Shown: one piece after another, positions 59,625 to 64,000 of the stretch
How positions within the stretch are numbered: position 1 is the stretch's first letter
Layout of the letters: each line of letters opens with the position of its first letter
Assembly: GCA_015956445.1 (NCBI GenBank)
Contig: WIUZ02000013.1
Location: forward strand, 248,001 to 312,000
Source of the DNA: Thelephora terrestris
Taxonomy: Eukaryota; Basidiomycota; Agaricomycetes; Thelephorales; Thelephoraceae
Direction: 5' to 3'
Length of the DNA: 64,000 bases
The notes under the pieces: generated by a model
Told to the model about the DNA's origin: nothing
What the model saw: the letters and a program-made list of their open reading frames with translations, nothing else
Database searches by the model: none
Translations under genes and position numbers: made by a program

Positions 59625-59776
59625 ATGTCCTCACACAATCGAAAGACAGTACTATTCCTCACCGTCTCCGAAGCTGGTCAATCCAACTCCATCTTAGCGC
59701 TCGCCCTCGAACTTCTCACCCACCCGAACATCGACGTCCACGTCGCCTCGTTTCCCATTCTACGAAAACGCGCGGA
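59625..59776 (+). pseudogene. Family 1 (UDP-) glycosyltransferase, 5' fragment
   Basis: Start MSSHNRKTVLFLTVSEAGQS is followed by NSILALALELLTHPNIDVHV and ASFPILRKRAD. This is the first beta-alpha-beta unit of fungal GT1 enzymes, in which the helix after the first strand carries the E-x-G-x-x-N/S loop. The reading then runs into non-GT sequence at 59777. No further GT part is seen in the window, so the gene is cut by the element that starts there. The rest may lie beyond the right edge. Confidence 0.75.
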
Positions 59777-59859
59777 CACTGGGGGCAGACCCCCACTTAC
59801 CCGGGGTTTCCATCCTGATTACATTGTGATTTCTTAAACAAAGCCTCCACCACGAAACC

Positions 59860-60330
59860 ACCAGTTACATAGAGGTCACTTTTACAATGTACCTCACAAT
59901 TCAGCCACACCAGACCCTGGCAACCCGGCCTGATTTTTTTTCCAACATAACCTCAATATATACAAACAATCCCCCATCAACTACTTTTTAAATTTCACCT
60001 CAATCAACCCAGCACAGGACCCCCCGATCGCAGCAAGGTCACATTGCGGGTCACTTTCAAAATGTACCCAGCAAACTAATTCTATATGTGACCACATTAA
60101 ACCTCCCAAGGTCAGTCAGAAATTATGGTAAATATTCTACTAATTTGAACTACATGCCACCAACACGCACCCCATGTACCCGGGGTGGTTACATTGCAAA
60201 AGTGGCCACTATTCGCGCGCGACGAACGCGCGAGGCACTTTTTGAAAGAAAATCCCGCGGCCGATCAAAAAGTGATCGGGAATGTGCCCAGCGCGAAGCG
60301 CCAGGGCACATTGAGATCGATTTTACAAAG
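59860..60330. repeat. Subterminal repeat region of the transposon
   Basis: Near-identical units read GGTCACTTTTACAATGTACC (59874), GGTCACTTTCAAAATGTACC (60052) and, inverted, GGTTACATTGCAAAAGTGGCC (60187). A hairpin-prone GC stretch (CGCGCGCGACGAACGCGCG) lies at about 60213-60231. The A+T-rich spacer sequence differs from flanking host DNA. Confidence 0.6.
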
Positions 60331-60779
60331 GACACCAGGATGGGTCCAAGGCGGGCTCGCGCCCTTTACAGTAAATACTTTATATATGAAATTACTTATG
60401 TATCTCCCATGCTCGTGGAGAGCCTTCTTTTTAAATTTACTCCTTCAATGTATCCGCCAACTCCATGCTGGCCTGATTTAAGAAAGAACTCAGCATTCGC
60501 GCCACATTTTCGGTTTGGGTACATCCCGACACGAAAACGACGTCGGATCTCGTTGTTGTGTGGAGATCAGACTTGCCGTCGGGATCTATCTACATCCGGT
60601 TCCGGTCGCATCGCGCGTCGGGTCGGGGGTTGTTAGCGAGTCGCTCGGGGTCGCTCGTTTCAACGTCGGGGCCTTCGTGGACGATGTCGACATCGCGACC
60701 TAATCGAGCGTGCCCGGGTTATAGATCTCATAGATATGCGTATATACAGTACAAGCAGTAGTAGGGAGATTGTCTTATC

Positions 60780-62397
<1,618 letters not shown>

Positions 62398-63983
62398 TCA
62401 GCACTGTTTGCGCACCATGTTCAGTGGGAGTACGTGCATCAACATCTCATTTCCAGAGCCAAGTGTGGTCTTCGCGAAGTGGCAGACGACGTCGGTCGAG
62501 CGGATAACATGGAGTCGATTGTCCTCTTGCACACTGCAGAGAAACCCCCCCGCAAACCCAAATCGTTTGTAGGTGTTCTGTGCAACGGGATCTGCGATGA
62601 GTTTGTGCTGAGAGACGACTAGGAAAGTCATTCCGGACAAGGCAGAATTGTTGGACTGGAAAATCAACTTGATGCATCCCACCCTGTCCGAAAGCCCTCC
62701 TGGTCGTCGAAACATGATGTTGCTGTCCCGGGGCAGGCACTTCTCGCTCGCATAGATGACACCAGAAATCGATATCTTGTCGAGTTCTAAGACATGTGGG
62801 GATATTGGATGAAGTCCCATTGGGACGTGTGTGTCTTGAACCAACCGCAAGAGAAGGTCGTGCACTCCGGAGTCGAGTTCGGTGTCCCTGGGCGGCCGAG
62901 TAGAAGGAAAGTGCATCTCATCGGCGAGTCTCGTTCCTCGGTGATCCTCGGTGGATATCTTTGAAAAAGACTCGGCGAGAGGTTTGGCGGAATACGAGAT
63001 GTCTTTGCTCTGCATCATCCATTCAATATTGGCTGCTCTACACGCTGTCATAGTGAACGTAGCCTCGAGATCGCCTACTTGGATGTGAGGTCCGAAACTG
63101 CGGTTGTCACTAATGGCACTCACCTGATTTCCGGTTGGTACTTTGCAATCCTAACTTCTCGTTAAACCGCTCGAACCCCGGGGTTCGGACTGAGTGAGTT
63201 GGCCCGAAAAGGTTCAAGAACTCCCCCGCGTGTAGCGAGACGTGGTGGATTGGTTGCAGCGGAGTATCCTTGTATAAGACTTTCAAGCCGCTAAGGTAGC
63301 GCCACATGAGCCGCTCGTAATCATGGATGTGTTGGTTGGTGATAACCCGTTGGTTTGCGAGTTGTACCGCGGTGGTGAGGTCCATGAAGTTTTGCAGCAT
63401 AAGTAAATACCGTCCTTCTTTCGAACCCCATAGGCGGATGAGAGTGATTGGTAAATGCACGGTTGAAACCACCTTCCATTGATCTGCGGTCAGCTTCCCT
63501 CGTGTAGCGGTGCCCCAATTCCGTGGTGCTGGGCTAATCCATGACGGAAGTTCGGTACGTTTCATATCGTCCCACACTGCCTCTAAGATATTTTTCCCAA
63601 GGACGTCCCTTGGCCCGTCGCTTCCCCCAGGGGCGTCGGGTTCGGGAACGTTTTCCCGGCGCTAGAATAGGTATTAGTTACCGGGAACAAGGCGGTGACC
63701 CTTTACAGTGGTAACGCACCCAACATATCAGACTTTGAGCCAGGACCCTCTTTTTACCCTCCGCCTCAAGACCTCTCGCCCGACACATTGCCTGCAATAC
63801 ACCCCCGCTCAAATGTAAGAGAGACGACTCCCCAATCCTGTGCTCGGTGAAGGCGGTCTCTGCCTTCTCAAGCCTTTCCTGAAACATAGCGTCCTCTTCC
63901 TCCCCGCTGGATCCATGCAGACTCGCTTCTCCTTCGCTGTGATCGGGGGCCTCCGTTGTGGTTGATCTAGAAGCGTTGGGCAC
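62398..63983 (-). CDS. Tnp2-like transposase, C-terminal part
   Basis: Basidiomycete CACTA elements encode a large Tnp2-type transposase. Three minus-strand exon-like blocks are seen. At 63983-63678 there is an acidic helical part with LLHLSGGVLQAMCRARGLEA. At 63577-63110: KLTADQWKVVSTVHLPITLI, RLWGSKEGRYLLMLQNFMDL, IHDYERLMWRYLSGLKVLY and HHVSLHAGEFLNLFGPTHSV with FERFNEKLGLQSTNRKSGE. At 63123-62398: VGDLEATFTMTACRAANIEW, VIYASEKCLPRDSNIMF, GCIKLIFQS and LGSGNEMLMHVLPLNMVRKQ. The DDE catalytic part would lie upstream, outside the window. Splice sites are approximate, and I cannot tell whether the whole gene is intact. Confidence 0.7.
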
Positions 63984-64000
63984 TTGAATGAGAGCGGGGT

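Noticed and set aside
60088-60636. 182-codon frame in the transposon's left part
   Set aside because: It crosses subterminal repeats and hairpins and is Arg-rich without a family; most likely chance.

Overview
The window reads as nuclear DNA of a basidiomycete fungus, most likely an Agaricomycete. Genes are packed on both strands and broken by many introns of about 45-70 bases with GT...AG ends. Several families are ones I know from mushroom-forming fungi: DUF6533-type seven-helix proteins, DUF6535 membrane proteins, TKL-like kinases with an HGDLKGANI catalytic loop, F-box proteins, and NACHT-WD40 (NLR-like) proteins. All calls rest on reading translations and splice sites by eye. In many genes the proposed exons sum to a whole number of codons.

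Layout. 1-1397: 3' end of glucosidase II alpha. 2133-5100: a SAGA Sgf73-like gene running without a stop into a TKL-like kinase. 5971-10282: an AN1 zinc-finger protein, a histidine phosphatase and a conserved protein of unknown function. 11219-11883: a weak orphan. 12362-16608: the 18-exon ubiquitin E4 ligase Ufd2. 16962-18212: a carnosine N-methyltransferase-like protein. 18859-19417: a CFEM protein whose GPI tail lies behind a stop. 20911-22433: a DUF6533 seven-helix protein. 22823-27666: an NLR-like NACHT-WD40 protein whose second half has clearly lower G+C. 29152-31911: an F-box protein. 32156-33457: deoxyhypusine hydroxylase. 34044-34598: a small heat-shock protein with heat-shock elements upstream. 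35235-36379: an F-box protein.

36608-45804 is a tandemly rearranged block: an Irc6/p34-like gene, two F-box paralogues, decayed pieces of the flanking genes, and a coiled-coil nuclear protein. It is followed by a short-chain dehydrogenase (46192-47189) and a small membrane protein (47637-48454).

49986-59290 is a second tandem duplication: two DUF6535 genes, the second open and the first broken, with the remains of an NRPS-like A-T-TE gene between them. A family 1 glycosyltransferase gene starts at 59625 and stops after about 50 codons at what looks like the end of a CACTA DNA transposon (59777 to beyond 64000). That element contains a Tnp2-like transposase on the minus strand and, unusually, a decayed head-to-tail polyubiquitin fragment.

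The first 36 kb is mainly housekeeping (ER glycan trimming, SAGA, ubiquitin chain elongation, eIF5A hypusination, chaperone). The rest is accessory and lineage-specific, shaped by tandem duplication, a short fold-back repeat family and transposition. No rRNA, CRISPR array or retroelement was recognised, and no tRNA was found by eye.
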